In this document: piece after piece, positions 1 through 9,350 of the stretch
Position numbering within the stretch: the stretch's first letter is position 1
Layout: each line of letters opens with the position of its first letter
From: Scytalidium lignicola
Taxonomy: Eukaryota; Ascomycota; Leotiomycetes
DNA: 38,549 nucleotides
Direction: 5' to 3'
Assembly (NCBI GenBank): GCA_002812745.2
Contig: NCSJ02000382.1
Span: 1-38,549 of the forward strand
The notes under the pieces: generated by a model
Told to the model about the DNA's origin: nothing
Seen by the model: only the letters and a program-made list of their open reading frames with translations
Database searches by the model: none
Program-made: the position numbers and the translations under genes

Positions 1-1156
1 ATCAACAAAGATTTATATAAAAACAAATAGAAAGAAATACAAGAAAAGATCAAAAAACTCACTTTAATATACTAAGGAAAGAATGNAAAAAGTATTATGA
101 TTATATATACTTAATAAAACCAACATACAAAAAAGAGGATAAAGTTTATCTTCTTAGAAAAAACATTAAAATAATAAGACTAAATAATAAACTAGACTTA
201 GTAAAAATAAGATTATATAAAATCAAAGAAGTTTATAGACTTTTAATGTATAAATTAAAGTTATTAACAATAATTAAGATATACCTTGTTTTCTATATTT
301 TACTTCTTAAACTAATACTTGAAAATGCTTAAACACTAATATTAGAGGAAGTTAATCTAAAAAGAGAATATAAAGTTAAGAAAATCATTAGTTATAAGAT
401 ATATTATAAGAAATTACAATATCTAGTTAAATGAATAAGATATCCAAAGAGTAAGAATGGATAAGAATCTACTTCTAATCTTATAAGTTATGAGGAGTTA
501 CTAAAGGTATATTGCTAAACTCATCTTAAAACAGATTTCTAAGTGATAAAATCATAAGGTTAAAAAAAGAAGAAGTTAACAGTAGAAAAAGAAGCTTTAC
601 TTGTACAAGTAAAAATGTAATTCTTCAGACAATTTCTCTTGCCTCTCTTTCTCTTTTACAATATTAAGTTTGTCCAAATATTTCAGGTTATAACAAGCTA
701 TCTTATTCTTTTATCACTGAAGAAAAGTCTATTACTTTCATAAATAAAGGATTTTGACTATAACTTCTTCTTCTTCTGCTTGTAATCTGTCCATGGATTT
801 TTCCAAAGACTCTCAATCCTAAGAACAGAGGATGTTCTTGTCCTAAGAATCAAAAGCCATGTTATAAGAACACTTTGCACACATACATTCAGAATACTAC
901 AAGGACTTTGAAAAGTCCATGACATACTTTCAGTTCTCCTTAGAGCAATAAGAACAAGGATTTATACTATTGCCAGTATCCTCAATAGTCAAGGCAAGAG
1001 TAACTCTCTCCCTTTTCTTTCTCTCTGGATTAGATGGAAGGAAGAGGCAAAGACACTTTAAGGGCATATTAAGGAAAGGAAAGGATTAACAAAGGAAACA
1101 AAAATTCATGACGACAAGTTAAGTGTCAAGGCGACGCTAGTATAGAAAGGGGATAA
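1..1156 (+). mobile_element. Ty3/gypsy chromovirus 3' end, RIP-degraded
   Basis: Reading the plus strand from about 92, codons still spell the end of a gypsy integrase: a VYLLRKNIK-like stretch followed by the KIKEV block and a degraded 'HPVFHVSLLEP' region. From about 340 to 530 a chromodomain can be read (EYKVKKI, then YKIYYKKLQYLVK, then a stop where the conserved Trp is expected, then YPKS). Stops sit at Trp and Gln positions, which is the RIP signature. The stretch from 540 to 1140 is untranslated tail or decayed coding sequence. A purine-rich tract (tagaaaggggataa) ends at 1156 directly before the LTR and acts as the polypurine tract. The 5' part lies outside the window. Family assignment is secure; function is dead. 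Confidence 0.85.
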
Positions 1157-1493
1157 TGTTACAGGTTTTACCTAACAAGCTGATTGGTATAAGCCTGAGG
1201 CTCAGTACACAGAAGGTGTACATAGAGAACTTAACAATCAGAGGTCATGTGATGGAGTCTTAGGATCCTTGGGGGACTCTTGAGGACTCCAAGGACTCCA
1301 AGGGGTCCAACTGTATTTCATTATCTATATAAGCATATTGTAAGAACATAAGAGTAAACTCCTCATGTTCAACCTAAATACATTACTAGATCTTACCCTT
1401 GACTTAGTTGCCTATATCATACATTTCCACTGTCCCTGAACATCTACCTTATCCTTAGCTATCCAGTGACCTGGATAACGTAGTTTTGTAACA
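1157..1493 (+). repeat. Long terminal repeat (LTR1) of the gypsy element
   Basis: The 337-bp unit starts TGTTACA and ends TGTAACA, a perfect 7-bp terminal inverted repeat. It directly follows a polypurine tract. It holds a TATA-like 'tctatataag' near 1324. It shares order and length with the LTR at 7785-8120 (TGAGGCTC, CATAGAGAAC, GTCATGTGA and CTATATAAG blocks), but many of its C and G positions have become T and A. No equal 5-bp target duplication flanks it: GATAA on the left, TTAAC on the right. Confidence 0.8.
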
Positions 1494-2223
1494 TTAACCT
1501 AAGCTTCTTAAGCCTTGGCTAAGGCTATTACTTGTCTTGCTTACTTGGATAAACAATAAGTTTTCCTCTAAAGGCATGTTAAGGAGATGGTTTATTATAG
1601 TCTAAAAACTCTAGATAAACTGAATATTGAGAAGAGTAAAGAAAAGTAAGAGAAACTATTTAAAGAATTATATTCTGCCTTTGTAGACAAGGTTTCCTCT
1701 TCTGTTATTAACCTCTTCTTCTCTAACTTTATAATTCTATTACTTGGAAATCCATTCTAAGATGAACTTGATAATATTCCTTTAATAACTTCTTACAACT
1801 TATAAGATTAAAAGTAGATTCTTATCCATTCTTATTCTCTGGATATTCTATTTATTTAACTAAGTATTATAATTTCTTATAATACATTTTATAGCTGATG
1901 ACTTTCTTAACTTTGTATTCTCTTTTTAGATTAACTTCTTTTAGCATTAATATTTAAGTATTCTTAAGTATTAATTCAAGAAGTAAAACATAAAAAACAA
2001 GATATATCTTAATTGTTATTAGTAATTTTAATTTATATATTAAAAATCTATAAACTTCTTTGATTTTATATAATCTTATCTTTACTTAGTCTAGTTTATT
2101 ATTTAGTCTTGTAATTTTGATGTTTTTTCTAAGAAAATAAACTTTATTCCNTTTTTTTATACATTAGTTCTATTAAGCATTTGTAATTATAATACTTCTT
2201 TATTCTTTCTTTAGTATATTAAA
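1494..2223 (-). mobile_element. Second gypsy 3' end in opposite orientation
   Basis: Reading the minus strand from 2223 downward gives the same pol tail and chromodomain as 1-540, codon for codon with different RIP mutations. Recognisable pieces are the VYFLRKNIKITR-like block, the KIKEVYRF block, and the chromodomain EYKVKKVISYKMYYKKL. Homology continues past the chromodomain to about 1500, where the copy runs into the LTR. The two copies are therefore tail to tail with one LTR between them. A MITE is inserted at its upstream edge at 2225. Confidence 0.8.
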
Positions 2224-2224
2224 G

Positions 2225-2472
2225 CAGTATTAGCAAAAATATTCAAACTATTCAAATAATTATTTGAATAGTTTGAATTTAAGTTGAATTTGAGTTGAAT
2301 AGTGGATTTTGGTATTTGATTTGAATATTTGAATAAATATTCAAATAATTATTTGAATATTTATTCAAATATTCAAATCAAATACCAAAATCCACTATTC
2401 AACTCAAATTCAACTCAAATTCAAACTATTCAAATAATTATTTGAATAGTTTGAATATTTTTGCCAACACTG
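2225..2472. mobile_element. Palindromic foldback MITE with hAT-like ends
   Basis: The 248-bp element is symmetric about 2348/2349. Its left end reads CAGTATTAGCAAAAATATTC and its right end is the reverse complement of CAGTGTTGGCAAAAATATTC. Reading the arms outward to inward, I find only three mismatches, all G-to-A in the left arm. Each 124-bp arm also holds a smaller perfect palindrome around CAAATAATTATTTG. The interior is built from runs of TTGAA/TTGAG and their complements. CAGTGTTGGCAA ends are of hAT type. Flanking 8-mers (TATTAAAG and CCCTGGAT) do not match, so no target duplication is visible. It has no coding capacity. Confidence 0.85.
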
Positions 2473-2751
2473 CCCTGGATTTTTATTAGGAATAACCTGG
2501 AGAGNTTTTTTTATTTTTACCCAAATCCTTTTAAATGAGAGATGGGTGCACAACTTAAGAACCGCAAAATATTTATATGCTAAAAATTTAACCATAGCAA
2601 AAGCCAGATACTCTATTAAGAATTATACATATATTATTGATGGGTATTTTAAGAACGAACAAGATAGCAAACTAATAAACAAAAAATTATTATCAGGATT
2701 TTCCTCCACATCCCAACGATGAGACCAGCCTCATTGAAAGGAAGTCGCTAT
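2473..2751. other. A+T-rich gap, nothing recognised
   Basis: Between the palindromic MITE and the first gene there is A+T-rich sequence with one ambiguous base beside a T run (2505). A short minus-strand open frame across it shows no family resemblance. Confidence 0.5.
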
Positions 2752-4101
2752 CTATTTATGATGATATAAATAAGAAAGATCACAGCTAGGTAATAAATCA
2801 TGTTTCCCATCTGCATGGGCCCCATGTACGGAATTGTATATAAGAATTGAATTTCTAGCCCAACCCTCTAAGTCCAGTGGAATAACCTCTTCATCACTCC
2901 TCGCATAAGAAAGCTGCTCAGCAGTTAATGACCCATGGTGTTCCATGAGATCAATAAAAGAAGCATTTCGCGGCACAGGAAAGTACCAGTCACACAAATA
3001 CCTAGCGCTGATATTATTCCGAAGTTCATGCATCTCTTGCTTGAACGATGAGGCTTCGAATTTCGAAAACGGGTGAAGAGGAATGATGGTAGATAGATTT
3101 CCATAGGGAAATAAATAATTGGTCATTATCTCCGCATCTGGCCAGCCTGACTTTTCATAAAGCTTTCGAACCCAGTCTTCCCATTTTGGGGGACACAAGT
3201 CTGGCGTATACAGCGGATCCGAGCGAACAGATCCAGGGACAAATCCCGATTCAAGAGCTGCCGTGGAAATGATGAAATCACGTAGTAAATCGGGAGCAGG
3301 TCGGGCGTAGCATTGTTCGTTACCATAGAAGGAATCGTGCACCTTATATTCCCTAGGAAATTTATCCCACTCGAACTGTTTGAAAAAGGGATCGCTATAC
3401 CCACATCCCATGCCCTGTGTATCCAGCACAATAACTCGATTGCTAGCCGTATCAAGGACTAGAGACATGCCATACAAATTTCGGATCATGGACAGTGGTA
3501 TAGCGGTCTTTGGTAAGGCTTCAGAGTCGGTTAATGCCTCTTCCATATCACTCCGTGTGCTCTGATACAATCGCTGCCTATTCAATGGATCTCGACTTTG
3601 CCATAAATCGTCATCGTTTCTATAATCGACGAAATGTCCATCGTGCCAGAAAATGTGGCGATCCGCCGTGGCCCATTCATCTAAATCGTCTCCCACTCGG
3701 GTCGGTAGATTGATATAAGGCATTTTCTGGATGGTCTCGATGACACGTTCATCTAGTCCTAGATGAAGCGCTAATGAAATGTTAATCGCATTTTCTCCAT
3801 ATGGCGGATATGCGATTGAGTCAGGGCTGATGTAGTTCATGGAGCGCAGTAATTCGTAGTATTTTGTTAGAAGCCCGACCGTTTCGGTGACATTATATGG
3901 CGGTGCTGGATGAAGATGAGGCTTGTAGTACACCAGTCTCCAGAAGGCGATGCCTTGAGTGATGATGGCTAGAGTGATGAAGACAACCCAAAAGGCTGGG
4001 CGATCAAATAAACGAGCGTGCGCAGACTGCCATCTTTGTTGAAGTCGCGATTTAGGTGATGAAAAGAGCGGAAGAGAGGATTCTGAGCCCTTCAGTATCA
4101 C
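2752..4101 (-). CDS. Conserved hypothetical single-pass membrane protein
   Basis: The open frame is about 450 codons long and ends at a TAG at 2752-2754. Residues about 37-57 (FWVVFITLAIITQGIAFW) form one hydrophobic helix, preceded by a basic, Ser-rich N-terminal tail of about 35 residues. This suggests a type II membrane protein with a large lumenal or extracellular domain rich in Asp, Trp and Tyr. Potential N-glycosylation sites include NVT, NLS, NIS and NAS. I recall similar uncharacterised fungal proteins with WHDGHF and YRNDDD-like blocks, but no function. The open frame begins at a GTG, and the in-frame codon five triplets upstream is a stop. An ATG at about 4125 lies one base out of frame. 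The true 5' end therefore needs an upstream exon, or the gene has lost its start. Confidence 0.65.
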   Translation of the reverse strand: MILKGSESSLPLFSSPKSRLQQRWQSAHARLFDRPAFWVVFITLAIITQGIAFWRLVYYKPHLHPAPPYNVTETVGLLTKYYELLRSMNYISPDSIAYPPYGENAINISLALHLGLDERVIETIQKMPYINLPTRVGDDLDEWATADRHIFWHDGHFVDYRNDDDLWQSRDPLNRQRLYQSTRSDMEEALTDSEALPKTAIPLSMIRNLYGMSLVLDTASNRVIVLDTQGMGCGYSDPFFKQFEWDKFPREYKVHDSFYGNEQCYARPAPDLLRDFIISTAALESGFVPGSVRSDPLYTPDLCPPKWEDWVRKLYEKSGWPDAEIMTNYLFPYGNLSTIIPLHPFSKFEASSFKQEMHELRNNISARYLCDWYFPVPRNASFIDLMEHHGSLTAEQLSYARSDEEVIPLDLEGWARNSILIYNSVHGAHADGKHDLLPSCDLSYLYHHK

Positions 4102-4451
4102 GGACCTTTGACAGGCTTATGTGGACCATTTTGATGGCAAAGGAGGGGAGAAAAGAAGTTTAGGCAAGATTTGTCGGTTTAGGGGGTTCCTAAGGTTGAC
4201 AAGGCTGGTCTAAGCCTTTCCAGTCTGTGGTGTCAACCTATTTAAACCCTTGCTTCCATCATTATCGCCACCACTGCTGATAATTGCATGATTGAATAGA
4301 TGAGGGAAATACTTCTAATCAAATATGTTATATTCAACAGATATTTCTTCTTAAACTGTGTTAATAAAAGAAATTCAAATAAATTGAACCTCCTGGAGAT
4401 TTTTTATTTAAAATTTCGGTTATATTTTGAATCTAAATTTACAGGTGTAGG

Positions 4452-4820
4452 CAGTGTGTCTTTCAAGTTGAGTTAACTGAGTTGAGTTGAGTTCTGGTAC
4501 TCAACTCAACCAATTTTATGGGCCACTCAGACTTAATTCAAACAATTCAAGTTCAATTCTGGTTCATTCAATATTATTCCCATTTGAATTTAGATTTGAT
4601 TAATTATTACGTTCCGCCAATAAAATTTCCGATTCAAATTATAAAACTATGCAAACATTATAAAAATTTAAAATAATACGCATTTCTAAAATCATATAAG
4701 GATTATCCAGAGCATATACAATATTTATGAATATATTATATAATTGAATTTTGAGTTTTGGAATGAGTTGAGTTGAGTTGAGTTTAGAGGTGTACTCAAC
4801 TCAACTCATTTCACCTACTG
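4452..4820. mobile_element. Possible third MITE with TTGAG hairpin ends
   Basis: The left end reads CAGTGTGTCTTTCAAGTTGAG and the right end, reversed, reads CAGTAGGTGAAATGAGTTGAG. The outer CAGT and the TTGAG runs match, but the first bases between do not. Each end carries a small hairpin: GTTGAGTTGAGTT against ACTCAACTCAAC on the left, and an equivalent on the right. The element would be 369 bp and sits in the intergenic space between two minus-strand genes. Flanking 8-mers differ (GGTGTAGG, GTCGTATT). It resembles the two other CAGT-ended elements in architecture rather than in sequence. The rest of 4102-4925 shows nothing else. Confidence 0.45.
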
Positions 4821-4925
4821 GTCGTATTTTCGTTTTATAAAGTACTTTCAATTTTTATTATTTCTGATTCTCGAAAGTTCAATACAGCGATTATAACAAC
4901 ACATAAGCCCGAATCTCAACATTTG

Positions 4926-5876
4926 TTATATCCCTAGCTTTTGCGCTGCATAACAATATTCGTCATATCTAGAGTCATGTTCACACAGTGTTTCATACAT
5001 CCAAGTGAATGCATTTACATCTAGAATCGTCCATCCAATATCGATCTCTGGAGGCATTTCATCATCTACGTCCATTTCATTCAGCGGCAGCTCTTGGGGT
5101 TTCCAATCTTTCCACACCAGTTTGACTTCAGGTTTAGGCCATTGTCCGCGATCCAACGAATCCAAACAACTTTCATCAATATAAACGCAGATATTATATC
5201 TCGTTCCGAGGTCTATATCCACTGTAAAAGGCCAAGGACTATCTTTTCTGCCGGTTCTTATTTTGTTCATTTCTTCTGGGTTTGGTGGATCTACCAACCA
5301 TTTCTCCAACTCATCTGCAGTCCAAGATCTGAAATGCCTCCGAACATCGTCCGGTGTCATACCTTCAAATTTCTCTCGATCATCCATTACCACTAATTGA
5401 TGTCTTGGTCTCAAGGCTTCCATTACTGGGTCACCAACTGAATACTCTTCTACATTTTTTTCTAAAAGTTGTAGCATACGAGACCATTTGGAGTCTGTAT
5501 CATTTCCATATGCCACACGATATACAACAAAACCCCATGGTGAACCAGGCTTTAGAGAAAAATCATTAAGCGATTGTTCGATCGGGTTTACTTGGTACGG
5601 CCATCCTGTGGGCTTGTCAGGTGGCGAAATAGGTCCAGTCGACATTCTCAGCTGCGTAGGGACGGATCGAGCGATCGAATTTGTGGTGCGAAGAAGGGAT
5701 CGAACACCACGAGGACACGATGTAGGGATAGAACGTGATGCGTATCTGATGGTTGTAAAAGTAGACGCAAAACTTGGGGCTCGCGTCAATAAAAGATACT
5801 TGTGAGGATATCTTGCGCCCCAAGCAAGACGAGAATGCATGTGATAGAAAGCACGCCGGCAGAGCATAGTTGTCAT
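4926..5876 (-). CDS. Conserved fungal protein of unknown function (PWGFVVYR family)
   Basis: From the ATG at 5874-5876 the frame encodes 316 residues to the stop at 4926. The first 80 or so residues are rich in Arg, Ser and Thr with almost no acidic residues, as in mitochondrial targeting peptides. A second in-frame ATG at 5643-5645 would remove this tail. The body contains PWGFVVYRVAYGND near the start, then a DDREKFEGMTPDDVRRHFR block and an acidic C-terminal half (YNICVYIDESCLDSLD). I recognise this as a common, uncharacterised, frequently paralogous Pezizomycotina family but know no function. No introns are needed. The frame extends upstream to 5903 but only through a TTG, so the ATG is preferred. 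Upstream 5877-6331 holds no gene I can see. Confidence 0.7.
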   Translation of the reverse strand: MTTMLCRRAFYHMHSRLAWGARYPHKYLLLTRAPSFASTFTTIRYASRSIPTSCPRGVRSLLRTTNSIARSVPTQLRMSTGPISPPDKPTGWPYQVNPIEQSLNDFSLKPGSPWGFVVYRVAYGNDTDSKWSRMLQLLEKNVEEYSVGDPVMEALRPRHQLVVMDDREKFEGMTPDDVRRHFRSWTADELEKWLVDPPNPEEMNKIRTGRKDSPWPFTVDIDLGTRYNICVYIDESCLDSLDRGQWPKPEVKLVWKDWKPQELPLNEMDVDDEMPPEIDIGWTILDVNAFTWMYETLCEHDSRYDEYCYAAQKLGI

Positions 5877-6331
5877 ATATAATAAGATTAAAGTACTGAA
5901 CAAAGAAACTCAACCATGTCCAGGAGACGAACTTAATAAATGCTAGCATCGCTTAAGAAACTGTTCTGATTGGGTTGCCTGAAAGAACACACTACGGCGG
6001 TATCTCCTCCCGACGCAACAAAAATAACTATGAACCAACACACTTGACGCTTCCAGGTATTTGGGTGCTTTTACGTACAATTTCCGGGTAAACCGATGGC
6101 ATAATTTTAGACAGTTGCGTATGCAGAGTTAGGTAATTTACTTTGTAAGCAAATTCAATAATAAAGGAAAAAGTCTAAGAGAACTACATATGCAGAAGGC
6201 TATCACAATACGGGACTTTAAGCCTCGAACAAGAAATAACCTGTATTTCGTTTTCCGGGTCGTCCTTCGATATATCACAGAAGCTGAGCCGTTTAAGTAT
6301 CTTGATTCTCGGCTCCGATAAATGTTGAAAC

Positions 6332-6482
6332 CAGTGTTGGAATTGAATTGAATTGATTTGATTTATCGGTTATAATCTAATCAAATCAAATGCAAAAAAC
6401 TATTAATCAAATCAAATCAAATTTGAATTAAATTAAATCAATTATATAATTGATTAATTTGATTTTTTTTTTGCCAACACTG
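6332..6482. mobile_element. hAT-type MITE with 8-bp target duplication
   Basis: The 151-bp element has inverted ends CAGTGTTGG and CCAACACTG. It is bordered by a perfect 8-bp direct repeat GTTGAAAC at 6324-6331 and 6483-6490. An 8-bp duplication with a CAGTGTTGGC-type end is diagnostic of hAT transposition. The interior is A+T-rich and repetitive (GAATTGAATTGATTTG and TCAAATCAAATCAAAT), partly self-complementary, with no coding potential. It lies just downstream of the 3' end of the minus-strand gene at 6547. Confidence 0.9.
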
Positions 6483-6546
6483 GTTGAAACCCAACAACTC
6501 TGATACGATGGTTCCCAATGTCTCCACCGTCTCCGCAATGAAAAGC

Positions 6547-7354
6547 TTAGTCAATTGGCGACACGATTCGCCCTATCTGTTGCGCTAACAGTGAGGCCTC
6601 ATGGAGTAACTGGGCAACGACTACATTATTCGTAGGGTCTGCATTTGCTAAATAAGCATTTATGAGATCCGTACGTACTGTTATGAAAGTGCGGGCAGCA
6701 TTTGTCACTGTACTGTAGTAATCTGGCTCGAACAGGGCCCAGATGGTAGCGAGGTTCGTCATGCCCGCCATGTATGTCGAAGTGTATCCTATTTCCTTTG
6801 GGAGTACAGCTCGGGATAATGCCCAGGCACTCTCGACTCCAACGTCGTTCATGTAGTTCCAGACGCCGATAACCTAGACGAGAAGAGTGAGCAACACATC
6901 CAGGGTTAAAGGAGAGGATTTCAAAGTTTGGAAGCTTGTACAAGAGGTATCAGATGCATCTTACCTGTTGATTCATTCCTAGTATGACTTTCGCCGCGTT
7001 CACATCTCCTTGACTAGCAGCAGTTAATAATGGATTGAAAACTGTCCTTAAATTTTGGACATTTTTTAATCCGAAGAAGCGACCTTTGACGCCGTTCATA
7101 TCCGCTTGTAAAAGAGACATTCCAGTCCTGTACGCTATGGAGCCGATAATTTCGTACCAGCGATCGTTCGGTGTCAAGGGCGGGGTCCAGCTTGGCGTAT
7201 CGGTTATGATCGCTCCAATTCGAGGCAGTGAAACGTCGTAAGCAGCGTTCCAGATATTTGCGAGCTTTACTGGATCGATGATGAGCTTGCTGGGGAAGGT
7301 GGCACCTGATGGCAGAACTCCTGTGAGAGCTGCTATGAGAAACTTTTTGATCAT
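6547..7354 (-). CDS. Hypothetical protein, probably secreted, two exons
   Basis: Exon 1 runs from an ATG at 7352-7354 down to 6965, and exon 2 covers 6873-6547. The 91-bp intron (6964-6874) has a GTAAGA donor and TCTAG acceptor and preserves phase 0, which argues for a real gene. The product has about 238 residues. It starts MIKKFLIAALTGVLPSGA, which could be a signal peptide, and continues as a helix-rich sequence with WNAAYDVSLPRIGAIITDTP and MNDVGVESAW blocks. I do not recognise a catalytic motif. Upstream of this ATG the same frame continues into a gag-like Cys-rich fragment through a TAG stop, so the N-terminus could be chimeric or displaced by transposon sequence. Confidence 0.6.
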
Positions 7355-7399
7355 TTGTGCCTCTTGCAGATGTTCTGCGTTTAAGCCAGTCTTCGGCAA

Positions 7400-7693
7400 G
7401 TTGGCAGCCGCCAGACAGGCCTCTTCTCGAGCAATCCGATCCTACTCCTCAGGAGTAAGAAGAAGGGTGTTGTACTTAACATTTCCACCGGCCTTTACAT
7501 ACTCAGCGCATTGTCGTGAACCTTTGGCCATAATACAATCTAGTTTCTTCTTTCGACAATAGGAGCAAGAGGACTGCATTGGAATTCCAGAGGACTTGAT
7601 CTGGGAATACAACCGCCAGCGATTTTCTGTTGTTTTAATCTTCTTTCTTTCGGATTTAACAAATTCTTCGTATATGGAATGTTTAGGGGACAT
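7400..7693 (-). pseudogene. Gag-like Cys-rich fragment with premature stop
   Basis: The frame begins MSPKHSIYEEFVKSERKKI and carries a Cys cluster (CSYCRKKKLDC, then SRQC) followed by LTPEE, a TAG at 7441-7443, then DRIAREEACLAAAN. This is the N-terminal region of a gag-like zinc-knuckle protein family common in fungal retroelement neighbourhoods. The TAG sits where Gln or Trp is expected, so it fits a RIP-type C-to-T or G-to-A change. One Cys expected late in the cluster reads Tyr (AEYVKAGG). The frame runs directly into the downstream gene. It is most likely a transposon remnant. Confidence 0.55.
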
Positions 7694-7784
7694 AATGAAT
7701 AAGAAGGAAGGCCTAAAGGACGTCTGAAGTTGTTCATACCTTAGTTATAAGCTTCGGGACGAAGCTAGGCTAGGAAGAGGATAG

Positions 7785-8120
7785 TGTCACGGACCAGCCT
7801 GACCTGAGGGCCTGAGGCTCGGTAGCCATGCTACATAGAGAACCCAAAGCGCAAGGCTGGGGGTCACGTGACAGTTACTTACCTAAGCAGGATCAGGGCG
7901 ACCGGTGCTGATCTGGACTGATCGAGGAATCAGTAGGATCAGGACTGATCCTGAGGACTTAGAATCAAGCATCTCTATATAAGTAGATAGTTTACCTTAG
8001 ATAGGAGCCTCGTGCTCAACTCAAATAACATTCTTACATCATTGAACTATGAACCCTCTACCTTGTACACTTTGCAGCATACCTTGTCTAACAACGATAG
8101 AACCTTGTAGGATTGTTACA
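7785..8120 (+). repeat. LTR2, same family as LTR1 but not RIP-mutated
   Basis: The 336-bp unit begins TGTCACGG after a purine-rich tract (taggaagaggatag) and ends TTGTTACA. It shares TGAGG-CTGAGGCTC, CATAGAGAAC, GGTCACGTGA and CTATATAAG blocks with LTR1 in the same order. Its G+C content is normal, so it arrived after, or escaped, the RIP that hit the neighbours. About 45 bp of internal retroelement sequence remain on its left (cttcgggacgaagc is a small hairpin). Its right end cuts off the transposase frame at 8121. Confidence 0.75.
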
Positions 8121-9123
8121 GATTGCTTTATTGTACATACACTTCAAAACTGCAAAATAGCTTACATCGAGTGGTTGAAGGATATGAGATGAATGAGGAG
8201 GCATGCAAACTATAATAATTTTGTTCTGAAGGCAATATCGATCGAATTCAGGGGTTAAATGACTGTTATAGCTATTAAAAACCAATATATGATATTAGCC
8301 TTTAGTTTTAGCTTTAATGTATAGATCAAAGATCTTTTAAAGCCATTCAAAGTCAATTTGATTATTAGTCTATTTATTATCACTTTGATTAAGTCTTCAA
8401 TTATTGTTTAGTAATTGTTTATGCCATCTCAAAAGAGGGTTTTTGCCTTTGAGGATAATCATAGGTGGTAATACCCACTTACTAGCATTGATTGATTCAA
8501 TGATTATAACCTATTCACAATTTCCTTGTTGTAAAAGTGAAGGTTTTCTTAAATAATCAAAAGTTATAACCACTTTATTAGCTTTAATAACCCTTATAAC
8601 AAAGCCAGTTCCATCGAAATTATAAATGTCCTTATTTAGAACTTCATATTAAGCCTTTGCCTTAAGGAATTGACTAAATTATAGTTAAATGACTTTTGGA
8701 TTTTTGGATTTAGCTTGTTTATAGTTATATTGACGAATATATTTGGTTTTGAGGCTAGGATAATACTTTAAAAAAGTGATAAAACCAATGTTTGGTCATA
8801 GTAAGAGGATTCGACTAGTTATCTTACTCTAAAAGTAGAATGTTGACTATTATAAGCATATTTAAAAGTTTAGGAGGTAATCCTTGTTTGGTTATAAAGA
8901 TTATTTATCATTCTAATGATTCCTCTTCGAGTTTGCTCATTTTATAACACTTTGTATGAGTTGTCCAACCTTCAAGGCAACCTTATAATCGATTATATAA
9001 TGTAGAAATAAGGATATTGAATGTATGTACTGTAACTTAAATCGATGTAAATTGTTGCTTTTTGAGTGTGTTTATAATAAGAAAGACTTTTCCTTCTTGC
9101 TGAGGATCTGGTTTTTTACCCAT
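8121..9123 (-). pseudogene. Pogo/Fot1-type (Tc1/mariner) transposase, RIP-degraded and truncated
   Basis: Read on the minus strand from an ATG at 9121-9123 (MGKKPDPQQEGKV). In order it shows a helix-turn-helix region (ISTLYNRL), a CENP-B-type segment (SKLEEESLE), and a 'KHWFYHFFK' block. The DDE_1 catalytic part follows (DIYNFDGTGF, then PPMIILKGKNP, then NSYNSHLTPEFDRYC, then CMPPHSSHILQPLDV). The first catalytic Asp region reads DGTG where family members usually have DETG. Many stops replace Trp and Gln codons. The C-terminal end is cut at 8121 by the LTR. The G+C-richer sequence at about 9190-9240 may be the terminal region of the element. Confidence 0.85.
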
Positions 9124-9350
9124 TAGAACGTATTGTAGTTGAGAAATAATTAATTGAAAACAATAGTGTTGATAGAATTGATGATTTAGTGAGGAAGTGT
9201 CTGGCTAAACCGGATGTCCGATCAGACCAGAAATTATGTTAACTATGAGATTGCCTTGATTAGTAAGTATTTACGTATTCCCTCAAGTGAGCTTGTATCT
9301 TAAGAGCCTTTCATTATCTAATACACTTACTAGTTAACAATCAACTCCAA

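Noticed and set aside
1157..1493. LTR1 as a solo LTR from ordinary recombination
   Set aside because: A polypurine tract adjoins it on the left and the flanking pentamers do not match, so it is the 3' LTR of the left copy.
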